Below are positions 27,501 to 39,075 of a stretch of DNA of 64,000 bases, piece by piece. Source of the stretch: Lunularia cruciata (lineage: Eukaryota; Streptophyta; Marchantiopsida; Lunulariales; Lunulariaceae); assembly GCA_948567375.1 (NCBI GenBank), contig OX419756.1, positions 8,189,001 through 8,253,000 on the forward strand, in the 5' to 3' direction. The notes beneath the pieces are model-generated. The model had not been told where the DNA came from. It did no database searches and saw nothing but the letters and a program-made list of their open reading frames with translations. Position numbers and translations under genes: made by a program. Numbering within the stretch: the first letter of the stretch is position 1; each line of letters starts with the position of its first letter.

Positions 27501-30500
27501 GTTTGTTTTAATAGTGTACCATTTCGCGCTCAACCTCTACTCATGATAAAAATTCGTAACAAGGAGAGAAAATTTTGCCAGGGAAGAACAACATTGGTGT
27601 ATAAGGGTGGAACGTAGCCTTGTACTTACAGGCAAGCTTTCACCGGTCATGCTTGACTCATCAATTGTGAGGGAATGACCAGTAACCAAGAGTCCATCAG
27701 CTGGCACCTGTAGCAGAACGGAACGGCGTTCATGGTAGCTTGGACCTCTTGTCACAACTTAAATATTCATCTTACTGGATACAGAAACAAAATACGTAAT
27801 GGAATACAGAACCCATCGTAAACTTGTAAACATGTTGTAAGTGAGGCTTCAAACAGAGTGGAACATTACCTGGTCACCGATATTAACAGGGACTATATCA
27901 CCAACAACGATATCAAATACCGACATCCTAGACCTACGTCCACCTCTGATCACCTGCAGGTGTAGGGTAGATGTTTAAATATGTCAGTAATTGCCAACAA
28001 GTACCACATTTATCCGGTAGAAATGCTAACAGAAGAGTCTTTATATCTCGGGTGAAAAGTTGAGCAATTGCGCCACAGTAAACAGACCCAGTTCGTTAAA
28101 CGTAATGCTAACAACACATCAGGTTCAAACCTTGACAGTCTGGAATAAAGAAATCCTTTTCTTACCTCTATCTGTATATTTTTTTTCACATCGTTCAAGC
28201 TCGCAAATTGTAATGATTGTCTATAGTCACTTGTTGCTGAATAACACCCACAAGCATCTCAAAATTTAGTGAAAGCCATAGCCCAGCGGAAGTATAAGCT
28301 CTAGAAGAAAAATGATATGCAAATAGAACTGTTTAGACATGGTATTCAGTTTACACTTGAGTAAAAGGACCATCACAGGGTCCGAATGTCTTTACTCACC
28401 TGTGACAGCAATAACAAGCAACACTGCTATTGCTATACTTATTCCGTCGTACCAGCCTTCTTTAGGGCCCTGAGATAAAGCAAGAAAAGAAGTTGAGACC
28501 TTAGTTCGTCTTAAAACGTGATAAGAAAAAAAAAAACGCGACAAAGGTAACTATTTAAGGCGAACCTATAAAACATCAAATTACTTACGTCAACCCACAT
28601 TCCCATGCCGAAAGAAACAACCGCACAGACCATCAGAATGATCAAAGTGGTATCATGGCATGCTTCCCACACGAAGACCTGAGATTACCAACCAGAGAGA
28701 ACGAATCAGTATCACATGCCACTCATAGCACCAGCACATAACTGCAATAGAGTAAGAGCTAAGAAGATGCAAAATACATACAAAAAAGTGTTTTCCTGGC
28801 TTGCTTGGAATCTTGTTTGACCCGTACGCTTCTTTCCTCTTTTCAACTCCGGCAGGATCCTCATCGATCCCGTGTTCAAGATCAGTCCTTAAATGCTTAG
28901 CAATCGTCTCAATACCCCCTTGCTCGTCAAGCACATCAGTCTGTTGATCTTGCATGAGGTGAACAAGTTGGTCCGTCCCCATCCCAAACCCTTCTGGAGG
29001 AGGATCCATTTCATCTGCAAAAAAAATTCCAGAAACGAAATGTGGGCTATGACGATGCCTTTCAACTAAGGACAGTGGGACCAGAGAATCCCGCTTTAAA
29101 TCTCTTTGTCAAATTTCAGTATGTCAAATTTCAGTAAGTTTTTGGCCCGATCGTCAGCTACTAGAATCTTACTTACAAGCAATACAGTTAAAAGGGACAT
29201 CCCCTGACATTTTACGAGGATGAGTAACTCTCTTTAAGAATTCTCATCCACAACTTCATGCAATATCAAGTGTCTTGATTTGCAATAGCTCTACCCAAGA
29301 CACTACTATGATTGGTTGAAATAACCTCATATCCTTAAATTCTTTCAAAATAGCTACCTCTGTAATGAACATATCAAAAGCTTATTTGAGTCACAGCTTA
29401 TCAAAGATTAAGGACATGTGACTACACGATTTGCAATTTCGCAGGCGTAAATCTGGCCACGTAACACTCACCTTTGTTTGTATACCTCGCCCCGGCTTCT
29501 TTAAAACGTTGAACAGCCTGCATTCACGGAAGAAAGACATTACTGACGTGTACGGTAAATGAACTCGAGTTAACTTAGACTTGTAAAGTACAACCTGGAC
29601 ATGGTACACTCACAAAGCGAATAAAAATTATTCATTTGTCCATGGAAGTGTGTGGCGTGAGGATTTCCACACAGTAATTGAAAATACTTAGGAAGGGCCT
29701 GTATGATTAACAGTACCCGTAAGGCATGCGTGACTGTCCTAAATCTGCTAACAAGCTCGCCATTCTTGTCCGGGTCACCACTGACAGCTTCCACATTCTT
29801 CAGATCTAGCACATATCTGAAACGCCTCGACGCGTTAAGCGCCAACGTAGCTTTCTGCAACCGGTGAATACCACTTGATGAGTAAACATCTCACACAGAA
29901 AATATGCAAGAATAATCTATGAAGTTCTCATAGCCCGCCACAATTTCAGCCGTGCAAAGTGAGCATGGACAAATACGACACTGTGCAATTGAAGTTTCTC
30001 CGTAAGTCTGGCAATCACTCCATCCCAAAAATTTGTGATTACAGTACTTGATTATGGTGTGCAGAATGGATATACCACTTCGGAAGTGATTCACTAGTAG
30101 GAAACCATGCGGCGCCAGAAAAGTTGTCATTATGAGAATTTACTGAAAAACTTTAGTTAGTTTGGGGAATAGCTAAAGAGTAGACGCAACGATATAGTAA
30201 GTGGAATAGAAAGAGTAGTGGAGGTGACGGTGTGCACAATCTCCCTGATGTAAGGAGGATAGTGATGTAGCTAAAATACGAGCCCAGTCCTATATCCGCG
30301 AGGAACAAATATCAGGAAATTTTAATTTAAATATAAAAAGGCAATTATACATCTGCCTTTTTATATTTGAATGGGCATGACCCACGGTTTGGAAGGGAGC
30401 TTAGCAATAAAGAACCTTGAGAAGGTCGATGGAAGAAACACAGAGCACTTGTTTCTCAATGGGGAAAGAAAAAGTAACTCGTTTCAAAGGAGCTGTGGAA

Positions 30501-31134
30501 AGCAACTGGGGTAGATTTCGTAGTGTGTTCATGGATGTCAACAGTGCAGCAAGAATTCGCAAGAGAAGCCGCTCGGGATGACCGGGGGACTTTCCTTGGC
30601 GGCAGAACAATCTGAGAACTCCCTGGAATTAAAAGTCGCTATCAAGAAAGTGGTCACTGTAAGAGATGATTGAAGATTCGGGGGGAGCCCGACAGGGAGT
30701 GACTTTGAATACACAACTGTAGAGTAAAGAGCCAGCTCTTAATACCCAATAGCTGCCAGGACGCGATACCATGTACTGAAGCAACGATGGTTGCAATTTA
30801 GCCACCAGCAGCCAATAGGGCCGTTGAGAGACTCGAAGTATGAGTAATTCCATGGAGATATCCGTACAACACTTTGACACGAAAGAAGCACGTCGCTTCC
30901 AGTGCGTAGAAATCGCTCTCCACGCTCAGGAGGAGGTAAACCATGTTTAACACAGGGGATAAGAAGCCTCTCTCCAGGCCGACTTACCCTCCATTTTTTG
31001 AGCATCTCGAGCGAAGGCTTAGGGGGAATGTGGAAAACGTCATCTTCCTCATCATCTTCCTCATTCATTCCCCCGTCGTGGTTTTCCGCAGCGGCCGCTC
31101 TAAGGGGTGAGCGTATCGTCGACGATCTGTTCAT
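21505..31134 (-). CDS. ACA: Autoinhibited plasma-membrane-type Ca2+-ATPase (P-IIB, ACA8/ACA10 type)
   Basis: Calmodulin-activated P-type pump exporting Ca2+ from the cytosol (ATP + Ca2+ in; ADP + Pi, Ca2+ out), by family at the plasma membrane. Twenty-four exons join in phase to 1122 residues, slightly longer than the roughly 1070 of Arabidopsis ACA8/10. In order: acidic N-terminus; calmodulin-binding/autoinhibitory region (residues about 43-69, [16 protein letters not shown]); TM1-TM2 (about 190-240); actuator TGES (314-317); TM3; PEGLP in TM4 (435-439); phosphorylated Asp478 in DKTGTLT; nucleotide-binding KGAAE (598); TGDGTND (780-786); [15 protein letters not shown] in TM6; TM7-TM10; basic tail. 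All catalytic residues are present. A TGDN-type position is Ser710 (TGDSVIT). Many small introns and the sequence place it with ACA8/9/10 rather than the few-exon ACA1/2/4 group. The start gives the expected N-terminus directly before the calmodulin site. Confidence 0.94.
21603..21714 (-). other. Last intron of the ATPase gene, possible read-through C-terminus
   Basis: The donor GACG|GTAAAT and the acceptor after TGTCAACTGCAG, behind a pyrimidine-rich tract, give a spliced tail ending [15 protein letters not shown]. If the intron is kept, translation instead runs 14 codons into it and stops at 21671, giving about 1104 residues. Both forms are in frame with the pump. The acceptor quality and the protein-like composition of the last exon favour splicing. 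Confidence 0.65.
29717..31134 (-). other. Calmodulin-binding/autoinhibitory region, split by intron 1
   Basis: Exon 1 (31134-30988) encodes an acidic stretch (EEDDEEDD), then [16 protein letters not shown]. Exon 2 (29854-29717) continues [20 protein letters not shown]. In ACA8-type pumps the segment around the Trp and the following basic-hydrophobic residues binds Ca2+-calmodulin and, when free, inhibits the pump. The site is interrupted by the 1133-nt intron directly after the WR pair. Confidence 0.85.
30329..30368. repeat. Perfect 15-bp hairpin in intron 1
   Basis: AAATATAAAAAGGCA (30329-30343), a 10-nt loop, then TGCCTTTTTATATTT (30354-30368), an exact inverse complement. It lies inside the first intron of the Ca2+-ATPase gene and may be a miniature foldback element or a structured intronic RNA. 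Confidence 0.85.
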
Positions 31135-31659
31135 TGTGCCGCAAGTGTAAGTTAATGGACCACTCCTGTAATAATATCCTGCACAGCAACGTTATATGGT
31201 ACCTCCGATTCCCACCTATTTCACCGCTTGTATGCTGAGTAAAACTGTAAAAAGATGTCCAGCGCACAACTCTTGAGTATCAAATTCAAAGAGTCCCCCA
31301 AATTGTCAAGCTACCCCTAGCCTTTGGAATAAACAAGGCTATGAGCTGTGAGGTTCCGAGAGGCTTGTGTGGTGAAGACGCGAGGCCAAGAAAGTCAAAC
31401 AATGTAAGCATTGAACAAAGAGGGACCAATGCGGGAAGTTTCTCAGTATCTCGTTCGACGCTTTCTACCGTCTCCTGTCTGAGGCACAGACTCGAGAGCT
31501 CCCGAGACTATTTGAGCTAGCAGTGTGTGTAGTGTAGTATTGCACTCTTCGCACTGCGACTGATGATTGCCGCTCTGCTTCGTTCTCCGGATTCTTCCTG
31601 GTCGGGCTTAAAAGCTTCAGAGCAATTCCTGTACACTTGTCGTAACCACCAATCAAGTA
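31135..31659. promoter_or_regulatory. Upstream region of the ATPase gene, possibly bidirectional
   Basis: This region must hold the 5' untranslated region and proximal promoter of the minus-strand pump. The start codon context is CGGCACAATGAAC. If the small plus-strand frame at 31660 is real, the two start codons are 525 bp apart and share this region. I find no convincing TATA box for either direction. Confidence 0.45.
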
Positions 31660-31982
31660 ATGGCGAATACAAACGAAGCGCTGCTTCACCAACGAAGCAC
31701 TGCGCTGTATTTTCTCATCGTGCTTCTCACTTCTTGTTATCCTTGCAAGTTATTCTCGCCTTACGTCCGCTCTTCACCAGCACCATATGTGGAACAGCAG
31801 CAATCTCTTACTGATCCTCGACCACTTCCTGTGAGTTACCTCCGTCTTTCGGGTTGTCCTTCCAGGCTCCTTCCGGCTCCCTCCCGCTAAGCCAATCCCA
31901 TCACTAATTTCCCTTTCTTTCGTAGAAAGTGACAGCGCTCCTTACACTTGATCTTCAAATTAGGCCGGATAAACCAGCTTAA
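31660..31982 (+). CDS. Candidate small secreted-type protein, two exons
   Basis: A frame opening at 31660 (MANTNEALLHQRS) has a hydrophobic run (ALYFLIVLLTSCYPC) like a signal peptide, then a Pro/Ser/Gln-rich stretch. A donor CCT|GTGAGT at 31831 and an acceptor after CTTTCTTTCGTAG at 31925 join in phase 0 to a short second exon (31926-31982) ending DLQIRPDKPA and a stop, for a total of 75 residues. I recognise no family. It could equally be part of a 5' untranslated region with an upstream frame, or chance. The good splice sites and position next to a real gene are the only support. Confidence 0.25.
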
Positions 31983-33643
31983 CCCCTGTCTTGGCGTGTC
32001 TCCCGGGAGCAACAACTTTGCCCATGGCAAACCTGCAATTTAGGCGTATTCCTTGGAGCAACTAAACAACAGGTGAATTTCCCCTCTCTGCTGACCACCA
32101 CATACACAACAACCCTTTCCACCACCAGAGACTTGTAGGTTTTTAGTTCCTGAACCATCCAGTCATTTTTCAACACCTGCTGTGCTCCCTGACGTATTAG
32201 CAGGAATAAATCGACCCCTACGTGGAAAGTTCTAGCAAATCCCACCTCCCACCCGTTCGAGTGTTCTTTCTCAACGTTATACGGAAGAAGGAAGCGTTAT
32301 TTACTTTCAACTTCAAAAAAGATGTATCGACAAGTCTGGATTATACTCAAGTAAATAAGAGTAGCAGTTTAATGTTAGGATATTCGGATGTTTGGTTACA
32401 TGTACCTTTTCATAAGTAGAATATGGTTCCCTAGGCACTGGACCAGTTCTGGTTGCCCTTAAAACCCTTCCGTCCTTTCTGTTATTTTGCTTGACCTTCA
32501 TCATATCTATCAATCTACTGAATTTGTAGCTTCATCCAGCCCTCAGAGGATATCAACCTTTTGCAATTGTTGTGTACATAAAACTTCTTCTCCGAGCTTC
32601 TTAGTTTTTCTTAGTACTCCACGCTAAGGATCTTCCTATTCATTTATCTAATTCTTCTTTTTCTCACTCCATTATATTTCGTAGGAAGTTGTTCATTTCA
32701 GTGGAGAATTGAGACGAACCTACAGTGAGAAAAGTCACTCTCAGCTGTTGGCCAAATGTCGGCTTCAATTCAGAAGCTACACGATCACTACGTGATGTAC
32801 GAAAATTGTTCATGAAACTTTATCTGTAAGCCTGAAATTCTGACACGTGGCGGGTTCCGCCATCTCTGCAGATGTGATCACTAAGTGGTCGCCACAAGAA
32901 TACCACAGCAAAAGATAAACAACCGCAGCTGTGCGGTTCTTGTTTCCGGTAACTTAACCTAATTTGCAGTTAGCGAGGTCGGCGAGTTTGGCGGCACCGT
33001 CTACAGACTCGTCTCTGTCTCCAGGAACAGCTAGTCCAGCCTAGTTTAGGTTTCCCTTTCCCAACGGTTGGTAATTTGAATTGTGCAAGGAATATTCGAG
33101 GACTCCCGTTCGATATCTGCTTGCAGTAGGGGGTTCTGAATTAGAAATCGACCGATTCTATGAGCGGTGGACCTTGCGGGTTAAATCTTTTTTCGACAAT
33201 TCATTAAATTTATTTGTAAGGAAACGAAATGTTTTTGTAAAAAGCACTTAGAGTGCTATATATATAACCTGAAAGAAGGAGTAAGGAATACAAGGCACCA
33301 ACAAATGCAAAAGGAAAGAAGAGCACAAAGATAAACTATACCAAAAACAAACATCAATAGGGGCCAAGGGGAAAGAAAAGAAAACAAATAACAAACACCA
33401 ATGAAACAAAGGAGAGGAGATCTACTCGTGTACGGTGTGGTAAAGGTACTCCAATGGTATGTTTGGTAAGTGGGGCGGGATACGGCTGGACCCTAGCCGT
33501 GTGTGCTCGGTTTACCTATTGTAGCCACTCGTCAATGAAGCTCACCTACGCATGTTACCTAGTGATCGATATGCACGATTAGGAATAGAATATGAGCATG
33601 GTGGGAAAGACTGCTTGTACTCCTCTCCTCTACAAAGAACTAC
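31983..33643. other. Gene-free stretch with transcript-like segments
   Basis: No gene is recognised. Pyrimidine-rich plus-strand sequence (about 32440-32700) has the look of untranslated leader or intron sequence, and a short frame opens at 32757 (MSASIQKLHDHYVMYENCS then stop). If the small plus-strand gene is real, its transcript could extend into this region. Confidence 0.3.
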
Positions 33644-33823
33644 GGGCTATATCTTTGAAGAGACCGTCAAAATGATGATATATGCACCAAAAATCTCAGT
33701 CAGTATAGGGACAAAGGTATATGAGTATAGCTTGGGCTATATCTTTGAGGAGACCGTCAAAATGATGATATATGCACCAAAAATCTCAGTCACTATAGGG
33801 ACAAAGGTATATGAGTATAGCTT
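33644..33823 (+). repeat. 90-bp tandem duplication that keeps an open frame
   Basis: Two 90-bp copies, 33644-33733 and 33734-33823, differ by only a few bases. The unit is a multiple of three, and a plus-strand frame (33552-33833, 93 codons) runs through both, repeating GYIFEETVKMMIYAPKISV twice. The protein family is not recognised. The frame lies a few dozen bases before a solo LTR, so it may be repeat-derived. Confidence 0.85.
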
Positions 33824-33917
33824 GGGTGCATAGTGGTACTCCTTGCCCCTAGAAGTAATGGTCATTGTTGCTTCCCCTATATGCTTACAAGTGTCAAGCA
33901 CTCAATCTGTAACCAAT

Positions 33918-34634
33918 TGTAATACCAATAGCTAGACACATGATCTAGAGATGAAATTTGGTTTGGTAACATTCGGGAGGATGTTATACACGATGGACTA
34001 AGTAGATCAGATAGAGATCTCATCAAAAGAGTACTTTTACTAATAGGCTAGAAACGGAAACATGCTTGAAGACTTTAGAATCAATAACTAGACATATGAT
34101 CTAGAGGTGAAACTTGGGGTGGTGACATCCGGAAGGATGTTACACATGATGGAGAATGTGGATTAGACAGAGGTAAAAGAGCACTTCTACTAAGATGGCA
34201 AAAGTCAAAATGGCCTAAAAACTTTATATTTTTATTTTTAGAGGCCTAAACAGATGAATTAGGCCTCAAAAAATTTTAAAATACCCACCCCCTCCCAAAA
34301 GGATTCATCTCATCGAGAGCTTTCCAATGGTACCTTACCTATATGATTTTGAGCTTCTTACAAGAAGATTCTCTAAAGATTCTCTTTGGTCAAACCCATT
34401 TGACTAGCTAGATAGCACAAGGACTGACATGTCACCCATCCAAACAACTAATCCAAGGATGGAGCTTGTTGACAAGTCACAAATCCATGTATCTGATCCA
34501 AGGGTGGAGCTTCCTTTGAGTGGATCCTCTTTGCTATATAATAAAGAGAAGGTGCTCCTTTGGGGCATCAAAGGATTGAGTGTGAAATCTTTGTTTTCTT
34601 TCTTAAAGAGATCTCTTGTCCTTGGAGTATTACA
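33918..34634 (+). mobile_element. Solo LTR, family S, copy 1
   Basis: The 717-bp sequence starts TGTAATACC and ends GAGTATTACA, the TG...CA ends expected of an LTR. It is flanked by a perfect 5-bp direct repeat, CCAAT, at 33913-33917 and 34635-34639. It is alignable over its whole length to 44437-45173. A TATATAATAAAGAG promoter-like sequence near 34537 sets the plus orientation. No internal retroelement coding adjoins it, so it is a solo LTR left by recombination. Confidence 0.88.
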
Positions 34635-34980
34635 CCAATCACCACCACCACATCATGTAAGGTGAGACAACCATCCACAAAAGTAATTATATCCACTCGC
34701 ACCCAATGGATAGGTATTTTTGGTAGATTCAACCATCATCAATCTAAACCTAGGCCCATGTAGCTGGTACAATTTGAGTGATTATATTACAAAGTGCATC
34801 ATGGACCCTAGTGGACTCCCAACCTAATACATCATAGAAAGTGCATCCCCTTGCATGTCATAAAGTGAACCACATACACATTGGAGTCATATTGACAATC
34901 TTATAAGAGTTGGATGTGGGAGACACAACCTCAATCAAAGACTTGTGAAAAACTCCTCAAAAGAAGTGAATAGGAAGCAG

Positions 34981-35960
34981 TCAACCAAGGATGAAGTCTA
35001 GAGCCTCTCCCACCCATGCGCAAGAGAGGATCTTAGCTCTCTCATGTAGACGCACATCAGTGAGGATGTTAGTAAGTGTGTGAGAGTGCATACGCTCATT
35101 GAGATCCGCTTGGAACTTCTTAGAATCTAGGGAGACAAAGTCAATAAACTCAAGGAATGACATGCATGTAGAGCTTGGCAATAAGTCACAAGTCAATCAA
35201 AGATGTGCATAGAAGGCATAAGTGCTTGAATTCACTATCGTCATAGGTCCCACTAGAAAAGGATGAATCAATCTAAAAGGATTAAGAACCAATCCGCTAA
35301 ATGAGGAACCACTAGAGCCCATGCCCCAATATATATGGTTGGTGTGGTGGGCCCTTGCTTAATGAGACTATGGTTAGACTATATCTTGCCTACACCACTT
35401 ATCTGATAGTTGTGTAATCTTGCATAGCCCTAACAAAGTGGAGAAAGTATGGCGGGTGATATTATTAAACATTCACAAATGTAGCAAAAATACCTCTATA
35501 GGGAGGATTTTGTGCTAAATACAAGGCCATAGGAAAGTAACATTGACTAAAAATGGCTACAAGGTTCCAATTCAAACATTTTTGAGTGGAATTAGTGAGT
35601 GTGTTAGAGAGGTCATAAAAGGAGGACTAGATAATAATAGAGTACAAATTGTTGGAGCGATAACTATACAAAAGGTGTCATTTTTATAAAGAAATCATGC
35701 AAACCAAATGGTCAGAGTGAAAAATTTGAAACTGCCATGCATAAGCGTAGGATAAACCCAAGACAAAAATAAAGAACAAACATTTGAAATTCTTCCTTGC
35801 TCTAGGATGGATGGGTGAATTTGTTCAAATTTTAAACCATTTGATGTGTACTCCTTAAGCAAAATGAGAGTCACATGAATCAAGGTTGAAATTGATTGCC
35901 TTGTTGAAATCAACATCCGCAGCCAAACCCAAATACAAGCTCGTTGAGTGCCAAACAAAA
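34981..35960 (-). pseudogene. Reverse-transcriptase element relic 2
   Basis: The minus-strand frame 35196-34981 contains SLDSKKFQADLNERMHSHTL and AKILSCAWVGEALDF. It aligns with the plus-strand relic at about 15900-16030 (SLDSRKYHVELNEHMHTHTL, TRILSCTRKGAG), so both derive from the C-terminal part of one element family. The region from 35200 to 35960 is coding-like on the same strand but full of stops. Boundaries are approximate. Confidence 0.5.
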
Positions 35961-37913
35961 GTCAAGAGTGACTTTTGAAAAATTGCAAACTCATGAAATT
36001 GAAATAATGTGGATCTTCAATTCTAGATGCCAATGCCATTTATATGCCATGGAATTCTATTTCCCTACTCATTTGTTTCCTCCTTCCATTTCTCTTTCTA
36101 TGAACATTATTTTTATTTCCTTTGGATCACCAAGCTTCCAATAACTTATAAAAATGATATCGTTGGTATCTAATGTGAATGCAGGTGATGAAGATAAGTT
36201 CCGTATGGTTTCTCATCATTATATGAAAATATTATATTATTTTGAAGATTTAGAGCATTTCAATCATATCCACTATGGTAATTGTAGAAAAACAGTTTTA
36301 AAAAAGAACACTCCTTTTAGTTACATGGTGCTATACAAGAGAAAATTCAGTCCTTGATGACAAGAGATAAATTGTACAAAAAATGTGCATAGTATATAAA
36401 TTCCTACAAGAAATGTAAGAATAACATCATGACATAAGGAGAAGGCTCATCAACAAAGAATAAGTAAAATACCAACAAATACTAAATAAATATGGATGGA
36501 AAATGAAATATGACAAATAAATAATTATATCTTCACTTTGACCAAACTGATATCTATTTATTTGGATAGAATAATGATATTCGTACAACTTTAAGGAAAT
36601 GTATCGGGGTTTCAAAATTAAGATCCATTGATTACAAGGACAGAGTAGCATTATCCATTAAAAGTTTATAGGTATGAAAACCACTAAGGGGTTTTTAATT
36701 CTTAAGACTATAAGCTAATTTATTTGGTGAATTATTTGACAAATTCTGATTGAATGTGTGCATGTCGAGGTAAGAAGAAGGTTAATGATATCACAAGAGA
36801 ATTAGAAAATGTCTTAACCGATATCCTAATACAGTTACGAATTATCTATCACCCATAAATCACCTATAAACTTTTATCAATCATGATGTTAATTTTGCAT
36901 AAAGACTTTATGAGTACAAAAGCTCTACCCTTACATTCTATTTAAATTTCTATGGATAAATATTAATCTAATATGGAAACCCCCATTGTGTACAAGAGAG
37001 CGATGCGAAGAATCTTAATTTTCTAACCTATAGCCGGAGGTAACCACATGAATTATATGCCCGTTGCGTCCCTTCCTGCACCGGCCGGGAAAAGGGAATG
37101 AACAAGGTTATTTTAGCGATCCAATCAAGTTGGATGTTTAACCCCACAATAGGGGGTTTTCAATGCAAAATATATGGATGTTTATGGAAATATTTACCAT
37201 GCATAACCTTTTTATAGATACCAATCCAAAAAAGTAAAAATTTGAATAAATAAGAATTTTATAAACCTTTTTATGGTTACCAATAAAAAATAAAAGACTT
37301 GAGTTACTGTACCCATAAAATTTTAACAAGCGAAATAATTTTTAATAGGAAAAATTTAAATCGAACCTTTTCTTTCCGATTCTATGGGTTCCAGAGTCCC
37401 ATCAAATTATTACGGGTCACGAGAAAGTGACCGCTAATGTTTATATGGCGTAACCACTCTCAACGACCTCAAACTACTCCGGCCACTGCGGTTTAGATCG
37501 TGGAGAAAGTAGACCTACCGTCGCTGCAACCACCGATATAGACAAGCGATAAAGACAGCCTAAGCCGGTGAAGAAATACAGATAAAACTCATGTGAATGC
37601 TCCACACATGCAAGACGAGACAGCAAAGGCACCATGAGATATTTGTTTAATATTAATATTTTTGTTTAGGGATCCGGTCGAGAGACATCTTTCCGTAAAT
37701 CAATGGATATTTTTAGCTTGTAATCTGTTAAGGTGTTTTGTTGTCAGATTTTATAAAAGAGCTACAAGAATAAGTTTACTCCCTTACAATTTCATAAGAT
37801 AAGTGTTGTAGCAGTCACAGGCTTTAGAAATGAACAAGAATATAAATTAAATTTTAGAAACTTTTAAGAAATCAGGAAAGGATAATCAATAGAAAAGCTA
37901 TATACGAAGATCA

Positions 37914-37958
37914 GATGGGTCTTCCATCCTTCTTGGATTCTATGTGATCGCCTCTTTG
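37914..37958 (+). repeat. Dispersed short motif family, copy B
   Basis: Reads GATGGGTCTTCCATCCTTC, then TTGGATTCTATGTGATCGCC. Matches the motif core with a few changes and one missing base. Confidence 0.5.
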
Positions 37959-39003
37959 GTTTTTTTTGTTATACACTATGTAACCTTTTATGCAATTATC
38001 CATAAAGAAATAATAGAGTAAATCCCATGTATCATATCCGGCAAAACGACCGGAAAGATATTAATTTCGAATTTGAACTTTGTTGGAATTAGGTATTCTT
38101 GTAAGGTTCCTGTTAATTTTTAATGGATCGCATAAACCAGATCAGGTGTGTTCATGAACATGCCATAAAATTTTAGGGTTGCGATTATCTCTTCACTAGG
38201 TCAAAATTTTGGCCAACTTTCGGTAATTTGAATACTACAAAACAGCTGTTCCTATCAAATCTCTGCCAATAACTTTTGGTAATTAGGTACTTGGGAAACA
38301 TCCATAACTTTATGTCTTGTGCAGCCTTGTATAATTATTCTACAAGATAGTGGTAAAAATCTATACAAATATATCAGCGGTGTTTATAATATTCTTATAA
38401 ATATCAGTTTCGAATTATGGTTATTCAGGATTGATTAATACTGATTAGACAGTCAGGTGGTTCATCAATACGAGTCCTGCTATATAACCTCCAGCCATGA
38501 CTATACTCTACATGACTTGGATTGCATGCCATAGTTAACCTGTTCACTGCGCGAAGAGCGACAGTAAGACGACAATTATCTGTTTCCACATCTGGAATCC
38601 AAGTTAGGGTCTTTTGTCGTATACGTGCTTGACAAATTATTTTAAATTATATTTGCACTGGTACCCTAGAGATTTAGGGTTTAGGGTAGACTAAAGATAT
38701 TTATGGGTGAAGAATAAAAAGGTTGAAGATCACCTCCACCGGTGGCACGTAGCTTTTTACAGTTATGCATCTTCACCCCGAAAAAGGTTACCATAATTTT
38801 CAATAGATACCCGTAAAATGAAAATTCAAATCCCCTACTAAGCTATGGTGCTATTCTCGATTCCAATATCTAGTCGTTTGCTTAACGACAAAACGTTTTG
38901 TGGTTCTAAGCAAAACCAGAATAAGTAAACAGAAAGAATAAGTCGCTTTTGGGTATTTGTCAGTAGTATAAAGTCGAACCTCTTTTCGGTATAAAGTTGA
39001 ACA

Positions 39004-39075
39004 TCCTTGTACTGCTTTTTGGGAGAAGTCTAACCATCCTTCGGCTTTTCTATGCGGTCGCTTTTCTCCTTTTTG
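39004..39075 (+). repeat. Dispersed short motif family, copy C
   Basis: Reads TCCTTGTACTGCTTTTTGGG, then AGTCTAACCATCCTTCGG and TTTTCTATGCGGTCGCTTTT. It shares the CCTTGTACNGCTT lead-in with the inward-facing pair at 53636-54350. Confidence 0.55.

Larger units (their letters stand above)
21505..31134 (-). other. Exon map of the Ca2+-ATPase gene
   Basis: Coding exons in transcription order, all with GT-AG borders and matching phase: 31134-30988, 29854-29717, 29517-29472, 29014-28782, 28678-28589, 28469-28400, 28236-28166, 27953-27870, 27707-27630, 27314-27243, 26854-26771, 26652-26570, 26345-26264, 26177-26122, 26003-25961, 25735-25652, 24930-24016, 23852-23754, 23435-23298, 23095-22949, 22703-22548, 22364-22165, 21869-21715, 21602-21505. 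The summed length is 3369 nt, exactly 1123 codons including the stop. The least certain joins are exon 12 to 13 (donor at 26569, acceptor before 26345), chosen because it alone keeps frame and gives [11 protein letters not shown], and the donor of exon 22, chosen to restore SVSWPLG. Introns are 86-1133 nt; the largest are intron 1 and intron 16 (24931-25651). Confidence 0.88.

Noticed and set aside
34340-34400. GAA/TTC pairs in the family S solo LTR as heat-shock elements
   Set aside because: Only one or two imperfect modules, not retained in the second copy, so not distinguishable from chance.
38665-38690. TTTAGGG repeats of plant telomere type
   Set aside because: Only two units occur; too short for an interstitial telomeric array.
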